Of a stretch of DNA of 64,000 nucleotides, positions 50,048-62,214 are shown piece by piece; the stretch's first letter is position 1, and the number at the start of each line of letters is the position of its first letter. The DNA lies in contig CM072919.1 in the NCBI GenBank assembly GCA_037013685.1, positions 26,522,646-26,586,645 on the forward strand, read 5' to 3'. The DNA is from Acridotheres tristis (taxonomy: Eukaryota; Chordata; Aves; Passeriformes; Sturnidae). The translations under genes and the position numbers were made by a program. The notes under the pieces were generated by a model. That model was not told the origin of the DNA. It worked only from the letters and a program-made list of their open reading frames with translations, and made no database searches.

Positions 50048-51300
50048 GGAACTCCATTTTAATCTTAACTACCTATTGCTCAGGAAGCTTCCCTGTCCAA
50101 GATCAGTGTTATTTGCCCTTACTACAGGCATATTATAATGAAAGATTTGAAAAAGCAATTGTGTATTAATACTGTGTAGCTTTGGTTATATAGATAACCA
50201 CATGATCTGCTCTTTTCACACTTTGAGGGGCAAAGTGGACACAATTCAGAAAAAGCAACATTCAGAATCATAAAGTTGAGTCAAAAGTACATCTTGTTCT
50301 TTCATATCACAATAGTAAGGTAAACAAAATTGTATTTTCTTAGTCTGCAAATGTTGCCTTCCAAAGATGGAGGTAAATCCATGAGATAATTTTTCTTCAA
50401 GTTAGTCCTTAATTTCAAAAGGCAAGCATGTATTCCAAGTGTTCTTATCTTCAGGTGTTCAGGTGGTTAAAACCCCTTCTTTTACTGCTTCACCTTTAAC
50501 TGCTGAAGGATATTCTAAGGTATTTTAAGTTCCTACATTTCACACTATGGGCTTTTTGATTCACTGGGATTTTTGCTACATATGCATCTATCCTTTACTT
50601 TAGGGAGAGGAAAAATGCTGTCACAGTGCTCTCTGTTGCACTGAAGGCAGTACAAAGACTGAGAAACAGAGTTGCTTCAGCACCTGCAAGATTTGTGTGG
50701 CAGATGTATTATTTACCTTGTGCTATGTTTGTGACTCACAGCCACCCAAACAGTGTTCAGGGAAGAAGAGCACCCGTTCTGCCTGGCATCCAAGGTCAGC
50801 TGTGCCAAAGAAAGCAAGGTATGATAACAAATGCTAGAGTCCACTGTAGGATTCTGGTCAGGATCTAAAACTTGAGTAGTTGCTCCAGAACTGTCCAAAA
50901 AAACAACCTTCTCAGGGAGATGCCTGGGCAAGATCTGAGTCTTGAAGAGCGTGAAATTTGGGGGAAAGAGGCAGTGTTCCTTTTGCCAGTGATTTTGCAA
51001 GCCATTGTGCAAATCTGTGAGAACATTCTACAAAGATTTAGTTAAAACCAGTGACGAGCCCCTGTAATAGCAGGTACACAATCAAACAGTCATCGGATAT
51101 GTGCTAGGCAGAACGTAAACTGTTTATAAAAGATTTCTTTTTCCATTCAATGTGAAATGCCTCTTGTCCTTGATCCCTAGCTAAAGTATCCATTTCTTGT
51201 TAAGCTTTTACAGGGAACAGAAAGCTTTACTTAGAGAATATCTTCAGTTCCCTTTCATTTGAATAAGTCAATGAATAGTTGGTAATATAAATCCCTAAGT

Positions 51301-51317
51301 AAAAAAAAAAAAAAAAA
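51301..51317 (+). repeat. A17 homopolymer
   Basis: Uninterrupted A run. No retrocopy body recognised upstream. Confidence 0.85.
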
Positions 51318-52065
51318 GAAATCAAGTTACTAGTGTGCTTAGAAATGCTTTATGGTTTGTATTGGGGAAGGGGAGGGGAAGTCAAGGTGCTACATTATTC
51401 TTTTTAATTTCATACTAATTCCACTGAAACCACAGATGGAAGTGGATTTGTAAATGGATGCAACCTAAAGTCTGATTTATAGATGTGCTCCTAAAAACAT
51501 GAATTAGGAAATTGTCCCAAATTTCATTTTCTGCATTAAGGAAATCAGTTTATAGTGGCATAAGGTACAAGGGAATCAAGGTCTTCTGTCTTTATTCTTC
51601 TGTAGTCATGCACTTGTTAAATTAAGTTTTTATGACCTTTAATGAGATAGGACTTCTCTTTAGCTCCTTTCTGTCTTGCAGATAAGTAACAATAATTTGG
51701 GGGAAAAGTAACAGAACCACAACTTCAGGGAATCATGTAGAGCTGAAATGCTTTCCAACATGAAATAATAAAATTCACACAGTCATACCCAACTAATGAA
51801 CTGATCTGTAGAAGCCTTTAAGTACATTATATTGTGCCAGGAGCTGGGGTATACTGATGGAGATAAACTGTCCATCATTCGTAGATAAAAGGAGAGGTCA
51901 GACTACACCCATATTAAGGTGGTACTGCCTGATATTGGGCCATTTGATGTCCAGAAATATTGATAGCTCATACGTATGCATTGCAGGAGGCCATTAGAAA
52001 AGTTGCATGTTCTTTTATCAGCTCAATGATGCTGTGAGTCAGGAAGGCGTTGTTCAGTTTGCTGT

Positions 52066-52131
52066 TAAAGCAGAAGGTCAGACAAGATGACTCCAGAGCT
52101 CCCTTTCAGCTCGAGTGATTCTGTGGTTCTG
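52066..52131 (+). mobile_element. CR1-type LINE 3' end fragment
   Basis: AAGGTCAGACAAGATGACTC followed by CCCTTTCAGCTCGAGTGATTCTG matches the layout of the CR1 3' end (GGTTGGACTAGATGATC, then TCCCTTCCAACC and terminal ATTCTATG). It is old and diverged. No reverse-transcriptase sequence remains. Confidence 0.6.
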
Positions 52132-55100
52132 CCAGCTCTGTAACTAAGACTGAGATTTGTGAAATTTTGGATGTTTTTACATTGCCTTAAAGAATTAGGA
52201 CTGTGCTGTAAGGAAGGAAGATATCAAGCATGTTGGACTCTCTTCTCTGATCCTTAAGTGTTATGCAGTTTAGTTGCTGCCTGCTTGACTTACTTTTAAA
52301 CAATTTGCAGTAATTCAACCAATGAGATGTGGGTTCAAGAGATGAAGTCCTTTTTATTGTCTTGTGTAATGCAGGCACAGGAAGGAGGCTTGGATGTGAT
52401 CAGAGGAAATGATGTGAGCACAGTGTCATTTGCAGGTGTATGGCTCTTTCTTTAAAAAATTTTCCTTCTGCACCAATAAATGCCTGTAATGAGGACATCA
52501 ATGCATCCAGATGTGCATCAAAAGGTCATGTATTGTTCTAGCGAGATGAGAGAGAGAAGAAGGATTTTGCATAATGTTTTAGTCAGAGCCTGCATTCAGC
52601 TTCCCAAATCATTTGCTGAAGTCTAGGTATTTTTGAAACTGAGATTTAAAGTGTGGTTCCACTTCAGTATAAATACATTTAAACAAATATTATAATTTTA
52701 TTTGGAGACTGGAAATAAACTACTTCTGTTAAAAACCTAAGCTAATTTTTATGCTAGATACATAAAATGTGGTTGTGCCTGGAGGAAGCATGAGCAACTC
52801 AAACTACTAAAAAGTTGCCATTAACTTTTTAAATGTCACCATTTTATGAGGTAAATTAAGACCTTTAAGTGCCATTTTGGCCATGTGGTACTTTGACAGC
52901 ATAGCGATATATCAATTACTAACTTCAATCTAGAAGTTATTTCTACGAGACAAATTTGTGCAAAATTATAAAACTTTACAACTTTAATTTTTCTTTTGAA
53001 AATCATATGTATTCTTAAGAACAGTCCATACATTTTCTCCATCGAGCTCATTCATTATGCTTATAGTGTAAAAGACTATATGAGTCAGACTATATTCTGT
53101 ATGATTTTTTTGTTTTGTTTTGTCATGTCCTGTATGCATCTAAACGCTTTAATTTTTTTCTGCTGTTTGCCTCGTTTTTCTTGAATGTCCAAGATAGTAG
53201 TCACAGCTTCACCTAGGTCGTGTAATTTTGAATCCTTCCTCTCCAGAAGTCCTTAGTAAATGTGAGGACAAAACATGCTGCTACCTGAGACTTAATTTCT
53301 TTGAAAATTGCGTTCCAATATCTTTAAGAAATAAATGTCAGGCCATTATTCCTTTCACAGAATCCTTATCTGATTGAAACTTGTGGATAAGTTCCCTTTT
53401 TGTTAAAGAATGAATTAAAGCAGATAGCTCCAGAAGAAACAGAAAGTAGTTGAAAAACTAACCTGCCTGTTCTGATGATCCGAAGTACTTAAGCAACGGG
53501 AGATTGGGTGACAGTTTCCCCAGACAGTGTGAGTTAAATGGTGTTAAACAAAATCTTGTTTGTAGTTTCTCATTATGTTACCATGTTAAAAGCAAAAAAA
53601 TGCCATCTAATGCTCTGAGGGACACGTAAATTGAGAAAAGCTGAAGCTGGGAATATTATGTAGGACAACAAGAAAATCAGATTGAACCTTCCTTTCTTTC
53701 CTGGTTCCCCTTTTCCTCATGTCTTTGACTGTTTGATTTCCTGATGTGCTGAAGATAGAACATGGTCTGCCTCCTGTGCAAGTCTGAAGTCAGAGCTGGC
53801 ATGTGGTTTCTTTCAGCCTGTCAAAGAGGCAGTATGCTATATTCTATTCAACAATGCTGCTCAGCACAGCATATGACTGGCTGTCTTCCTTTTACATACA
53901 CTGCAATAGAGATCTTTGTCCCTTGTGATTCACCAGGTTTTATTCAGCTGTTAAAGGACTCGTGTTCAGGAGCTGTTTCAGGAGGAACTTAACTAGTCCA
54001 GGGAGAGTGCAGAGAGAAGGTAAAACTCTGTTACTAAACAAAACCACCAAAGAACAGCAACAACGCAATACCCCATACAAACAAATAAAAACCATAAAGA
54101 AATAGAAAGTGATGAAAATTTGTATTTATTTCATTATTACTTCAAAAATACTGAGCAGATGCTGCTTACAAAATTACAGGTCTGGAGGTAATAACTGGAG
54201 ACAAAACTATGAAAGCCATTGTGGTCAAGAAGGCAGTATTTTGTTCAGTAACTATGCATTTTAATTCCTGAAAGTTTTTACTGTTTCTAGTACTACAAAA
54301 CTGAAACAGGGCTTGGACTAATTTTCTTTTACAGTAACTGTAAACAAGAGCCAATAATGCCATGTTTAGCTGCTTCTGAATGTGGATTTGACGTGGCAGC
54401 TTCACTATATCAGAAAGAAAGAAGGAATTAGTATCTGTAAGCCTACCAGAAGTTTCTGTAGAAGGCATAAATCAAACCAACAGTGCTGAATACACAGTTT
54501 AGGCACTTAAAAATATATATTTATGCCTGAAAGTCCTGTCAGTTACTGTATTTGTATTGCCAAGATTTAGCTAGACTCCCTGAAATCAAGTATTGTATTG
54601 CTACTAAGTGTCATCTATCTTCTGCCTATATGTCATTTTAACCTAGATTTCTGAGGAAAGCATTTTGGAAGGCTTAAACCATAGAGTTAACCAATTCTAC
54701 ACTGAATTTCTGAGCCATTAACAAGCTTCATATTGATTAGTTAGAAAACATCGTGCCATGGTCTTTATTATTATTAATGCCACAATCTCCCTGGAAGCAC
54801 AGGACAGATTTCCTGATCTCTGCAGACTGATAAGGCTTAGCTGGCCAGTGGAACATTTGCTCCTCCTTGCAGTATGTAAGTTGCAAATATAAATGGTTAA
54901 TAAACTGTTGATGTTGCTATTGATCCACAGGTCAATCAATTACCCTGCAGACAGCTAGGATAAACATGCAGTCCAACTGAGGTCCCATTTACATTCAAAT
55001 CGTCTGAATATGGATTTAGTTAGGAATATTTTAAAAAGTCTTGTTCATTTGCACAGTGAAAAGAAAATAAAGCCTTGATATGATTTAATGCACGTTCAAA

Positions 55101-55429
55101 GAAGTTCATAGGGACTAAGAAAAACCCATTAGTTCTCTAAACACAATGCTCCAATAAGCAGAAAATGCAAATGAATGGGATGAAACAACAATGGATGAAG
55201 AGTTTTCTCCTGGTTGCTTATTAGTTATTCTGTGAAGCTGTGAAAACGCAGGAGAGTATATTTTGTGTATACTCACATGTTTAAGTGCAAGGCAGAAGTT
55301 TGGGGGTTTTTTTTTTACAAATAAATATAGAGGAAAAATGGTGGGAAAACTGTAGGTAGTGGGTGAGAGGCTGTGAAAACAGAAAAATTATGGAATTATT
55401 AAAATCAGTGTTGTTTGCTGGGTTAACAT
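52132..55429. other. Intronic stretch without recognisable features
   Basis: AT-rich intron sequence. The open frames present, up to about 100 codons (54166-54468, minus), have no recognisable domain and no supporting splice sites. Confidence 0.5.
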
Positions 55430-55720
55430 ACATGCTGTTTTATAAATTGGTGCATGACATTTGCACAAGCTTAAATGAAATTATACATTAGAATGCAACA
55501 TTTGGGAAATGTTGAACTTCTTACAACACTTTAGGGTTCATTTCTTTACATAAACATCTGAAGTGAAGTTAATTTCAGATTATCCCTCTACAGTGCTTGA
55601 ATTTATAAAGACATTGAGCTCTCCCCTGCCTACTCATCTTGTTATTTATGTGGGCTTCATGCAAAGATAGGAATTACACTCATACTGGGATGATTTTTCA
55701 CAGAAAAAAAAATTAAAATG
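55430..55720. promoter_or_regulatory. Candidate conserved noncoding block A
   Basis: A repeat-free stretch rich in developmental motif cores (CATTTGCACAAGC, GTTAATTTCAGATTA, TTTATGTGGGC). Its texture resembles vertebrate noncoding elements. Conservation is untested. Confidence 0.2.
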
Positions 55721-55859
55721 TATAACTGTGTTTTATACTGGATATTGTTAACTCACGTTGACACTAAATGTTTGGGGTTTTCTAAGTTTAGGTGATGTCC
55801 AAGTAAGAGCTTAGGTGTTTAATTGCGACTTACAAGCTTAAGGGTGAGTTGTTTTCACT

Positions 55860-56110
55860 CAGGGAATTTAATGTTCATCTGTTTGTACCTAGATAATATC
55901 TCTATCAAGCTATTCAATTGACAGAAAGCACAAGAAAGGAATGAGCTGTTTGCATTGCTGTATTGAATATAATGTTGCCCAAGAAGGTGGGAGCCAGAAA
56001 AAAAAGGTTGCATGATTCTATTAGGTATGGCATGCTAAATAAAGCCTGCTAGACAATGTCAGCATAATTAATACTTTGACCTAAATTTGCACGTTTCAGT
56101 TTTTCCTACA
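55860..56110. promoter_or_regulatory. Candidate conserved noncoding block B with a consensus RORE
   Basis: The block contains TCTATCAAGC, CTATTCAATTGACAG, AGCATAATTAATAC and, on the minus strand, AATTTAGGTCA (56077-56087), which fits WAWNTRGGTCA exactly. RORB could bind its own intron here. A single RORE match can occur by chance. Confidence 0.25.
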
Positions 56111-56178
56111 GAAACTGAAATTTCTTATCAGTTTATACTTTTCCGTAAAGTTAAAGACTGAACACCAACCCACAATCC

Positions 56179-56204
56179 TGTGTGTGTGTGTGTGTGTGTG
56201 TGTG
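56179..56204. repeat. (TG)13 microsatellite
   Basis: Uninterrupted TG dinucleotide run. Confidence 0.95.
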
Positions 56205-56426
56205 CATGTACATTAATGCAGAAAAAGCCAAGGTATCTACTTAATTCAGCTATTTCCTAATGGCACAATGATAATGATCAGCACTAGCTGGCCTGTACAT
56301 TAAATTAGAATCTCTGCAAAATTGCCCACTGCAATAAACAGAAAAATATGAATTCAAATTTTATGAAAGAAAAACATGAAAAAAATTTGATCATTAAAAA
56401 AGTTCACAAAACTTCTAAATACCTAT

Positions 56427-56480
56427 GCTTTTTTTTTTCTCTTTTTTTGGATTTTTTGTTTTTTGGGGTTTTTTTGGTTA
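56427..56480 (+). repeat. T/G-rich tract
   Basis: T runs with GGATTTT and GGGGTTTT segments on the + strand, similar to the other T/G tracts in the window. Confidence 0.6.
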
Positions 56481-57464
56481 AAATAGTACTTGGCCTTGAA
56501 TTCTGCAAATTACCTTGTTTTAATCATCTAAAATGTTTTACAGAATCTGTGATAGTTTTAAATTACTAAAAATTCCTGCGGGTCTGTTATTTCTGCTACT
56601 TCTGTGGTAATTATGTAATCAAATAGTTGTCATATAAGTGGGTTCAAAATGTATAATTCCAGAAATGTTAGAGCCATGTAAAACGTCCTGAATTTAATTA
56701 AAACAGTTAGAAATTTAGGAATGATATTTTAAAAGAGTGCTTTGATGGAGAATTTACACTTGTACATTTTTGTACTTAGCTGTACTGTTAAGCAATTTCA
56801 GATTTTTATGATCATCAAGGAAAAAAAACTAGGCCGACACCAAAAAGAAGAGCAGGCAAAAATACAACATAATTTTAAAGCTGCATCTTGATTCTTCTAT
56901 GGATTTTGAAGAACTAAAAAGCGTAAAAATCTTATTTATTTTTCCTCCCACAAAATTGGGAGCAATTTTGTCCAGGAGCAAGGCTTAGGAAATACTTGGT
57001 ATTTCAGATTCCGAGTTTTAACTAAATCAAGCCATTTGAGGACCTTAAACTTGAAAGTTACTGCTAGAATCATACACACTAGAGGATGCTCACAATTTTA
57101 TATAATGTCCAAATCACTCTTGCTTACAGGAATGCAGAAATTGATATTACCTCCTGATATGAGAGCAGAATATATGCAGAGGAAGTGTTGTATTTAGTAA
57201 CAGGCTCTGAACTCCTAGCAGATCTATCTACAAATTTATTTTTTTTTAATAATTCAGGAGCAATTCTTTCAGTTCACAGAATGCAAAAATTTTAATGTGT
57301 GTTGTACAACTGCCCTCGAAGCCCTAATAGCATGCTTGCTGCTTTTATAAGAGTCTGTCTGTTTTATAAAAAGTCTGTGGTTAAGGTTGCTAGATTAGTA
57401 TCAGCCAACAATTCAACAATTCCCCCCCACTTCAATCAGATGTGTTTGATAATCTGGATTTCTC

Positions 57465-57480
57465 TTTTTTTTTTTTTTTT
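57465..57480 (+). repeat. T16 homopolymer
   Basis: T run preceded by TCTC and followed by CCACTCCCC. It resembles a long polypyrimidine tract, but no AG-bounded coding exon follows. Confidence 0.8.
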
Positions 57481-58828
57481 CCACTCCCCAATTTTGACCA
57501 GGTGATCTAACATTTCTGCTACCTGTTAAATATCCTGAAAGTTATGGAAGTGCAGGTCATTGGTGTTTCTTGTACAATGGGACCACATTTTATGCACGAG
57601 GACTGAAAGCAGTTTTTTGGCTGATCTGCTGTACAGGATACCTGATTAGGTGTCTGCTAATAAAAGGCTTTCAGAAGTTTTTGAACTAGTGATTCTCATT
57701 TTGGCTATTAAAACTTCTGTAGCTGCACTTTAGGTGGTGAATTGGAAAAAAATTTACGGTGTATCAGTAGCAAAAACCACTATTCCTTTTGATAAAGGTC
57801 AGTAGCGTCTATTGTCCTCCCATCTCTGCCCCTAGAAACACATATCAAAATTCAGTCTGCAGTTATGATATTGAATATGTATGGTAGAATGCAAAATTAA
57901 ATACAATTCAGCACAAACAGCGTTTTTTGAAAAACGAATGAATCAGATAAAAACTGCTTCATTTCTATGTGTGACTGCAACATTAATTTACATTAATTTT
58001 ACAGAAATTAAAGTCAATATGATTATGATGATGATAATATTTTTTATTCTATCTAGTGATACAGCAAAGTGACAAAATGAATTTATCTGTAACACAACTA
58101 TCACTTGTTCTCCCTTGAAGATCTAATTAGAACATAACAGATTTCTTTTCATAATATGTAACCTGTAGCTTTCAATCTTCTGTTCATAATTTAAAACAAA
58201 ACCAAAAAAGACAAATTAGAAATGTTCTGCTATTTAAAATTCTGGGATTTTTAAAATACAAAATACTACTTCGAGTCATCAAGAAAAATAAATATATTGC
58301 AAGCATTTCTAAACCTCCAATGTTCTGGAATTCATGCTGTGGATCCAAACAAGGAAATTCATTAGTCTCAGCGTTGTGTAGTCACAGCTGAAAAATTCAG
58401 AAGAAAAGCAAATGTGGCTCTATACATGCAAGATGTCACTGTCATATTCCGAATCCTGTGTAGGTGCTTTATGGTGAATGTTTCCAAGGAAGGTGAAGTG
58501 GTCATCAGAGACATTTTAAAAAAATTAGCCTTGTACCTCTAGTAGGCTGTAAAAGTGGGACTGTATTCATAAATATAGCCTATATATAAAGTGGAACTCA
58601 CAAGTTACTAATATAACAAATTACATGAGATTTTGTTAATATCTTCTATGCCAGTTTAAAAAAAAATTACAGATGACGTTTTTCATCTTGTAACTCTCAA
58701 ATATGAAGTCATAGAAGCAAAGTTGGTCAGGCACTCAGCTCCATTAAGGTCAATGTTATATTAATAATGTACTACAAGCACGAATCTGAAGTGTGGAGTT
58801 TTACTTGGCCTGGATTTTGCAGGTCAGG

Positions 58829-58950
58829 CACCTGTGGGGTGCACACACCTGGGTGGTGATAGGCCAGGATTGGCAGGTACTCCACATGTAGTTGAAGTAC
58901 AAGTATTGGAAGGTACTTCACCTGCTTACAAAGAGTAGAATGTGCACCTG
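58829..58950. promoter_or_regulatory. Cluster of ZEB/SNAI-type E-boxes
   Basis: Four CACCTG sites (58829, 58846, 58919, 58945) and one CAGGTA (58874) within 122 bp, in a locally more GC-rich patch. CACCTG/CAGGTA are the binding sequences of ZEB and Snail repressors and of some E-proteins. Two TACTCCAC/TACTTCAC segments within the cluster hint that part of it is a local duplication. Confidence 0.35.
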
Positions 58951-59022
58951 AGAAGGCCCAGACCACGCCTCACACGTCTCACCCACGGCAGTGGTTCGTG
59001 TCTCTTGCACTTGAGCAGGGAA

Positions 59023-59049
59023 GAATGCACGTGTAAGAGTATGCACAGG
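59023..59049 (+). repeat. 27-mer repeated at 41248-41274 (copy 2)
   Basis: GAATGCACGTGTAAGAG continues with TATGCACAGG; 24 of 27 bases match copy 1. It lies just downstream of the E-box cluster. Confidence 0.4.
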
Positions 59050-61723
59050 TACATACACACCTCTTACCTAATGTAAACACACAGATTAGCATTATCTAAT
59101 TAATATGGTCTTTTTTTACCTAAATTACCATAGTCTTTTAATATTACCATGCAAGCACAACAAGTCTTAAGAAAGGACCTTTAGGGAAGTGTTCTTGTTG
59201 TTTCCTGCCAATGGTGTGCTTGTCTTTTGAGAAATATTGATTTGTCTCAAATTGTCACTAGAGTGCGGTAGGAAATCCAATTCTGCAAAAACTACTCATT
59301 GTGGATCTAAGCTCAATCTCCAGAGATCCTAAGTAATTTTTTGCTTTCTCATATGCTGTTGTGGGTTATTTAGTCTATCTTCAGATATATTTAGCCAGTT
59401 TTTAATGATTTATTCAGTTATGATCAGATATGTAAATTAGTGTATGGTTAGTAATGTTTCATAGGCATTTAAATTACAAGCAAGTCAAGTAACTTCCACT
59501 AGATGGAACCAGATTGGCTCCAGACACACTTCTGTATCAATATAAAGCATTTAAGCTACTATAGTAAACCAAGTCAAGTGAACCTCGTTGGACATTTATG
59601 AATCTATCCATCAATAATAGATGACCTCTGCTTCCATGGTTTTAGCCTTCTGCAAGAGTAATTGTGGAAAATAAATTTTAAGTTAGTTTAATTAGTTTCA
59701 AGTTGCAGCCAGACAGATTAATAAATTAATAATCTGTGGTAGAATCAGTAAATCAATAATCAAACTGAGCTGTAGTCTTATAGCAGCCAAGGTTTTGCTG
59801 GCTAATACACAAGTGCTAGTGTTATTACTTGGATGGAGACAGTCATCCCATTGGGTAGATTCAGTGAGTAATATATGCTTTGTGTTACAACAGCTGCAAC
59901 CATCTTGGCAATTTCTGGATGCTAAACTATAAGAGAAAGAGCATCCCACAACTTCAGGTCAGAAAGACTGCAAAAAAAACCCACCAAAAAAAAAACAGCC
60001 CAAAAAATCATCTTCCACCATGAAATGTCAAAAAAAATCAACAAATACATATACAAATGCCTTTGTATATGGGAAGACACAAACTGTGGATGAAGCTCAA
60101 GCTTTTGATAACTAGAATTTACCTATTTCCAGTGAATTCGACTGTATATAAAGGAATCATATCAGATTATTTTTTTACATCCTGTTTCGTAAATTTCACA
60201 TTTAGGATCGTGCAAATACCCATGGCACCATACAGCAGATAGTGATTCAGTGGCTCATCATGCAGCTGTTAGCTTCATCCAGCTGATTTCATGAGTACAT
60301 TAAAATGGGCACATTCTATTCTACTTGATACCCAATCTGTGAAAAAATAATTCTGACTGAGCCTTACCATTGTAAGTTTCTAACTAGAATCTGATTTCTC
60401 TGTCTTTTAATTATTGTTTTAAGGGTTTGCTCCGGAGTTTTTCTCGCTTGCAACGCTAGGAGGAAGACATGAAGTGCATTTTGTGTTGTCATAGTATTAA
60501 GATAGAACTTGTGAAGGCTCCACACTTTTCTTAAGGCTTATGGTGCATGATATTTATTAAACAATTAACAGGAACACTATAGCCTAAAGAAATGAGAGAT
60601 GTTTTCTGAAATAACTGTGATGTATTATTAATTAAGTAAATGGATATGCCTGGGCTTGTCTCCAAACTCTGAGAGTGCCCAAGGAAAGAGGGAGAGTGTC
60701 AGTGTTGGAATTAAGCTGGGACTCACCACAAAAGCATTCTGGTCAGTCAGAGAGGTTAGTTTTAAAGCAGGAAATTAGAGCAAATGGAAAACTGTAAACT
60801 GCATTTTTTACAGTGCAAGTCACCTAGTAACTCGTGGAGGTCAGACAGAACCACCAGACAGTGATTAGAAACTATGCTGAAAAACACTGAATTGGGAGCC
60901 AAAACTGTTTGTCTGAGTAGGCAAATCTAGTTGTAGTACTATTAAGTATCATCACTGAAGTGATATTAAACCCCAGTAAAGTCTGAGGGAGTAAAAGAAC
61001 CTTTGCCTTATGTTCTTCTAAATTAGTTTAATGCACCTGTAGGTCTTCAATTTTGTCATATTTTATAACCAAATCTGGGGCCCGACGCCATGAGATAAGG
61101 TAGCATTTCAGTGAGATAGACTGTATTGAAATTACTTTTCCTGCACCAGTGTCAATATTGATGAAGTACATTTGACAACTCAATTTTGAAAAGCAATGAT
61201 TTTGGTTAGGTTGAGATCCCTAAATGTTTCAGTTGATTACACATACTCTATGCTTTTTGTGGGGTTTTTTTTCCAATCTGAAAATGTTTCATATTCAAAA
61301 TGAAAATTGTCTATCAGAGCAGGCATGCCACATTTATGATAAAGTACTTGGATCAGAACAAAAGCCCTGAAGACGGAAAGTGAAAACTAGCAAAACCTTC
61401 TCCCTGTGGCAAACAGTGTTTGCTGGAGGGTGATCGAGCCAAATGGCCTTCCTGGTGTAAAGTAGAGCCTTTACTGCAAGAAGTATTTCAGTATTAGTTC
61501 AAGGTAGCATAACCCTAAGTGGGGCAGAATAGTCAGTGGATGAGTACTGAGAAGATGATCTTCATTACAAGAGGGCAGATTTTATCTTTTCTTGGAGGAC
61601 AGAGAATTAAATTTTGTTACATTTGTATAAGTAATTTACCCAAGTCCTGAGCTATTCTAAAGCTAATATATCTGACCTATTTTTCATAGACTACATCTAA
61701 AGAGGCCTTGAATTTAAGCCATA
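59050..61723. other. Intronic stretch without recognisable genes
   Basis: AT-rich DNA. TGACCTATTTT at 61673-61683 is a second minus-strand match to the ROR response element consensus (AAAATAGGTCA). Open frames of up to 83 codons show nothing recognisable. Confidence 0.5.
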
Positions 61724-61858
61724 GAGGTTAGCTCAGTTGTTTGGAGGATGGTACTAATTAACGCCAAGGTTGCAGGTTTGATCCCTGCATGGTTCACTCA
61801 CTGAAGGGCTGGATCTGATGCTCCCTGTGGGACTCTTCCAGCTCAGATGATTCTGTGA
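61724..61858 (+). mobile_element. tRNA-derived SINE with CR1-like tail (TguSINE1 type)
   Basis: The head has a pol III A box (GGTTAGCTCAGTTG) and B box (GGTTTGATCCC, 61775-61785) in tRNA spacing. The tail follows as CTGGATCTGATGCTCC then GACTCTTCCAGCTCAGATGA and TTCTGTGA, the CR1 3' end used for LINE-mediated mobilisation. The layout matches the passerine family TguSINE1. Divergence from a clean tRNA suggests an old copy. Confidence 0.8.
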
Positions 61859-62214
61859 GGTAATTTCCTATTACAGAATGAGAAGGCCTGTGAAATGCCC
61901 AAAATTTCCACAGGGTAGAAAAATACCTTCCCACCACGTCTAAAACGATTTCAGCAATCCTTTGCAGTCAGTGGATTGCAGCAGCTGAAGCCAGGTACCT
62001 GACCAGGCATGACTGAGATCAACTTCTGTGGCATGAGTTGGCCTTCAATTGGCAGTTTCAAGATTCTGTACATGGTTTTGGGTGTCTGTTCCCCACTTGA
62101 GAACAGATATATTTATGTGATGCTTGCCAGATCTAGAAAGATGAAGCCATATGTTTTTATTTGTGTTTTGGGGTTTTTTTTTAATGTAAGCAGGTATTCC
62201 TGTAAATCAGTCTG

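Larger units (their letters stand above)
40343..52065. other. Intronic stretch without supported genes
   Basis: AT-rich DNA with TA repeats, a hairpin and one half of a dispersed 27-mer pair, each listed separately. The region 46220-47560 is somewhat less AT-rich, and a 113-codon minus frame (46895-47236) is moderately protein-like. I cannot assign it to any family and see no LTR or splice structure. Confidence 0.45.
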
